DNA from: Tragulus kanchil
Lineage: Eukaryota; Chordata; Mammalia; Artiodactyla; Tragulidae
Reading direction: 5' to 3'
Assembly (NCBI GenBank): GCA_022376925.1
Contig: JAIOJX010000006.1
Location: forward strand, 55,523,658 to 55,587,657
Length of the DNA: 64,000 nucleotides
Shown here: positions 60,451-64,000 of the stretch, piece after piece
Layout: the number at the start of each line of letters is the position of its first letter
How positions within the stretch are numbered: the first letter of the stretch is position 1
The notes under the pieces: model-generated
The model's input: the letters and a program-made list of their open reading frames with translations, nothing else
What the model was told of the DNA's origin: nothing
Database searches by the model: none
Position numbers and translations under genes: made by a program

Positions 60451-62708
60451 GATGACTTAGAGGAAAAAGCAGACTTTAAAGAAAAAAATCTATCTGGATT
60501 TACTGTATTTCTTTTTACAATTTCTCCTGTGTGGTTTATATTTTGGCTGCCATTGAGAATGGCACATTTTTTTTATTTTTAAAATCTGTTTTATTCACTG
60601 GTATATAAAGAAAAGGCTGCTAAAATTGAGATATAATTTACATTTGAAAAAATACATAGATCTTAAGTGCTCAGTTTGGTAAGTTTTGGCATCTGTGCTC
60701 ACTCATGTAATCACCACCCAAAACAAGGAATAGAGCATTTCTGTCACCACAGGAAGTTTCATCATGCCCTGTTCCAGTTAGTTCTTCCATTCACCTGACA
60801 GAAGCCAGTGCCTGACTTCTATCACCATGATCACATGCTTTGTATGTCATACTTTGTGATGGCTTGGAGGGAGGATGGGATTTTTTGCTCAGCATAATGT
60901 TTCAAATATTCAACAGTGTTGAGGACTGTGTCATCAGTTCCTTTTTTACTGAGTGTTATTAAACTATATGAGTATACCAGAATTTATTTATTTTTCTGTT
61001 TTTGAATATTTGGGTTGTTTCTAGTTTTTTTTGGTGAGATGTCCTTTGTTTACTTTTTGTTTTGGCAAATATGAATACAGCTGTATGAGCATTCTTATGC
61101 AAGCCTGTATGGGGATATAGTTTTTATTTCTCTTGGATAAATACTTAGAAACAAAATTCCTTGGGTGTAAGGTAGGTATATGTGTATAAGAAATGCAAAT
61201 AAGTTTTCAAAGTAGTTATGTTATTTTAGCTTCTCACTAGCACTGCCTATGAGTTCCAGTTGCTTTATATCCTGGCCAGTGTTTAGTCTTGTCATCTTTT
61301 AATTTCATTGTAGTTTCCCTTTTTTTACTGTGATAACAAGCACCTTTTCTTACTATTCATATACCTTTTTCTATAAAATTTATGTTTTAGCTTTTTGCCC
61401 ATTTTTCATTGGATTAACTCCTGATTTGTAATTTGTAGAGTTCTTTATTTGTACATTCTTACTAGACACCCGTTTTGTTAGTTTCAGTAGCTATTCACTT
61501 GGCTGTCTTAGATTTCCAACAAAGCAGTTATATGTTCTGTGAAAAGTCATATTTTTGCCCTTTTGCCAAAGAATAAAGATGGATGAAAATAAATGATGAC
61601 TTAGAGGAAAAAGCAGACTTTAAAGAAAAAAATCTATCTGGATTTACTGTATTTCTTTTTACAATTTCTCCTGTGTGGTTTATATTTTGGCTGCCATTGA
61701 GAATGGCACATTTTTTTTATTTTTAAAATCTGTTTTATTCACTGGTATATAAAGAAAAGGCTGCTAAAATTGAGATATAATTTACATTTGAAAAAATACA
61801 TAGATCTTAAGTGCTCAGTTTGGTAAGTTTTGGCATCTGTGCTCACTCATGTAATCACCACCCAAAACAAGGAATAGAGCATTTCTGTCACCACAGGAAG
61901 TTTCATCATGCCCTGTTCCAGTTAGTTCTTCCATTCACCTGACAGAAGCCAGTGCCTGACTTCTATCACCATGATCACATGCTTTGTATGTCATACTTTG
62001 TGATGGCTTGGAGGGAGGATGGGATTTTTTGCTCAGCATAATGTTTCAAATATTCAACAGTGTTGAGGACTGTGTCATCAGTTCCTTTTTTACTGAGTGT
62101 TATTAAACTATATGAGTATACCAGAATTTATTTATTTTTCTGTTTTTGAATATTTGGGTTGTTTCTAGTTTTTTTTGGTGAGATGTCCTTTGTTTACTTT
62201 TTGTTTTGGCAAATATGAATACAGCTGTATGAGCATTCTTATGCAAGCCTGTATGGGGATATAGTTTTTATTTCTCTTGGATAAATACTTAGAAACAAAA
62301 TTCCTTGGGTGTAAGGTAGGTATATGTGTATAAGAAATGCAAATAAGTTTTCAAAGTAGTTATGTTATTTTAGCTTCTCACTAGCACTGCCTATGAGTTC
62401 CAGTTGCTTTATATCCTGGCCAGTGTTTAGTCTTGTCATCTTTTAATTTCATTGTAGTTTCCCTTTTTTTACTGTGATAACAAGCACCTTTTCTTACTAT
62501 TCATATACCTTTTTCTATAAAATTTATGTTTTAGCTTTTTGCCCATTTTTCATTGGATTAACTCCTGATTTGTAATTTGTAGAGTTCTTTATTTGTACAT
62601 TCTTACTAGACACCCGTTTTGTTAGTTTCAGTAGCTATTCACTTGGCTGTCTTAGATTTCCAACAAAGCAGTTATATGTTCTGTGAAAAGTCATATTTTT
62701 GCCCTTTT
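60421..62708 (+). repeat. Tandem duplicated unit: 60421-61564 and 61565-62708
   Basis: Offset exactly 1144 at both ends, no filler. It starts in a SINE tail and ends inside ancient L1. Confidence 0.97.
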
Positions 62709-63580
62709 TGGTAATAACTTGATGTATCTCCTTATTATATGACATTTGGCTAGAACTTACTAAACTTTTGAATAGTAGGAATGATAGCCAGGAATCCTTG
62801 TCCTGGTCTTGAATTTAATGATAATGCTTGAAATGTTAGATTATTCTTTCATTATGAATGGATGTTGAATTTTATCTATTATTTATTTATTTATTTTTCT
62901 TGGCCATTTCTATTGGTCTTGCATTTATTTCTCTTTGTTCTTTTTTTTTTTTTTTCTCTCCCTTTTTTTTTAATTTTTTTTTTTTTCTCTCTTTGTTCTT
63001 TGGCCTGTGTGGGCCTCCCATCTCAGTGGCCTCTCTCGCTGCAGAGCACCGGCTCTGGGCGCATGCACTCCAGAGCTCCAGCTTGGTAGTTGGACACATT
63101 GGTTCAGCCACTCCACGGCACGTGGGATCTTCCCAGGCCAGGGATCAGACTGGTGCCCCTTGCACTGCAAGGCGGTGTCCTTATCCACTGGACCACCAGG
63201 GAAGCCCTCTAGTATATTTTCTGTTGAGATGTTGGCATGACTTTTCTTCTTTAATCCACTGATATGATTTACTAATTTTAAAACATTTATGCATCTTAGA
63301 ATAAACCCTTTTTGATCAAAGTATATAATGAATACTGATAGATTTTATTTGTTGACATATCATACAGGAATTTAAAACTGTATTGCTGTATGATAAGAAT
63401 TGGCTTTATTTTGTGTGTCTGTTGTTTCGGTGGAAGTGTTTGTTTCTTTTGTGCATCTTAAACAGATACTGGTTTCAGGGTTATACTAAACTCAGTATCT
63501 GGTGTATATTTTTAAATCAATTATATATGTCACCTTTTCATTCCCATTCATCTATTAATTTTACCCTCGAGTGAATTCCT
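60590..63580 (-). mobile_element. Ancient L1M fragment with inserted SINE
   Basis: The L1M 3' region (TTGAGATATAATTTACATTTG at about 60627), then reverse-complement ORF2 (GAATATTTGGGTTGTTTCTAG; AATTCCTTGGGTGTAAGG; later GAATGATAGCCAGGAATCC and CCTTTTTGATCAAAGTATA). A duplicated unit and the SINE at 62885-63207 inflate the span. Confidence 0.55.
62885..63207 (-). mobile_element. Young tRNA-derived SINE with long T-rich tail
   Basis: Tail of (TTTA)n and long T runs (62885-62998), then TTTGGCCTGTGTGGGCCTCC, GCAGAGCACCGGCTCTGGGC, GGGATCTTCCCAGGCCAGGG, and head CCACCAGGGAAGCCC. Together with 31842-32184 it is among the least decayed copies. Confidence 0.92.
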
Positions 63581-64000
63581 TTGTGTCACACTTCCCCTTC
63601 CTTTATTGTTACTGGTCAGCGATGAGCCCCAGAGAACCCTGAGCTCCCTGCTTACCTGTGCTTGGTCCCACTGCTGCAGGTATAGACTTTATCAGCATCC
63701 TCAGCTGTCTTGAGTTTTGAGATTTGCATTTTATTTTAGAACAAGATCTCATGTACTAAACTGGAGGCCATTTAAATGAGAGCATCTAGGTCAGCAGCAA
63801 GCTCAGCCCACACTTAGGCTGAGCCATGAAATAGACTGAACCATGGTTGTCCTTCATTTTGGCCTACAGAAGGGACAATTTCACATAGTTCAGTCTTATA
63901 CCTGGACTCTCTCCCAGAAGCCTAGAAGCAGCTGGAGGTTAGGGAAGCCTTCACTTTTTTCTCTTTTGGAGATCCTGGAGGGAGATATTTACATCAGTTG
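63581..64000. other. Unique-looking sequence, no gene recognised
   Basis: Mixed-composition DNA to the window edge; no repeat or coding signal recognised. Confidence 0.4.

Noticed and set aside
1..64000. A new tandem-duplicating genetic system with a ~1.1-kb unit
   Set aside because: No common motif at junctions, only 0-57 bases of filler or a few bases of shared sequence, copy differences of sequencing-error type, and no encoded machinery. Assembly overlap explains all of it.

Overview
This window is non-coding mammalian nuclear DNA made mostly of interspersed retroelements. I found no host protein-coding exon, tRNA, rRNA, CRISPR array, operon or prokaryotic feature. The source is very probably a ruminant. 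A BovB (RTE) LINE fragment and several Bov-tA/BovA2 SINEs sit beside CHR-type tRNA-derived SINEs and artiodactyl L1s. A second young tRNA-derived SINE subfamily, with a ~200-nt body and a (TTTA)n tail, is common here; I do not recognise it from cattle, so an early-branching ruminant such as a chevrotain is possible. That placement is inference.

The dominant structure is not a gene system. From left to right the window reads as a row of pieces 1.8-7.3 kb long, and the last ~1.05-1.2 kb of each piece is repeated, nearly identically and in the same orientation, at the start of the next. I count 19 junctions, near 130, 2198, 4064, 6363, 8508, 15342, 18049, 20832, 27203, 29903, 36586, 38722, 41568, 43587, 46760, 49842, 52132, 54204 and 61564. 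The duplicated units share no sequence, cut through repeats and unique DNA alike, have a uniform length, and differ mainly in homopolymer lengths. The best reading is unmerged overlaps between adjacent assembly pieces, not biology. About 20 kb, close to a third of the window, would then be spurious, and every feature inside a duplicated unit should be counted once.

Layout: 1-3300, a SINE fragment, the 5' UTR of a minus-strand L1, and an old minus-strand L1 carrying SINEs. 3330-5160, L1M-like DNA and a CHR SINE, repeated. 5391-11003, a young L1 3' end and an older minus-strand L1 with SINE insertions. 11-13 kb, mostly unique. 13.2-16.5 kb, old L1 plus BovB. 16.5-24 kb, mostly unique with BovA2 and MIR. 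24.0-35.0 kb, a nested minus-strand L1 pair including a near full-length L1 with a CpG-rich 5' UTR, ORF1, ORF2 and an inserted SINE. 35-45 kb, mostly unique or unclassified. 45-53 kb, BovA2 and ancient L1M fragments. 53-57 kb, unique plus MIR. 57-63.6 kb, SINEs, a plus-strand L1 3' end and ancient minus-strand L1. 63.6-64 kb, unique. Most L1s lie on the minus strand, which would fit an intron of a plus-strand gene, but no exon is visible.
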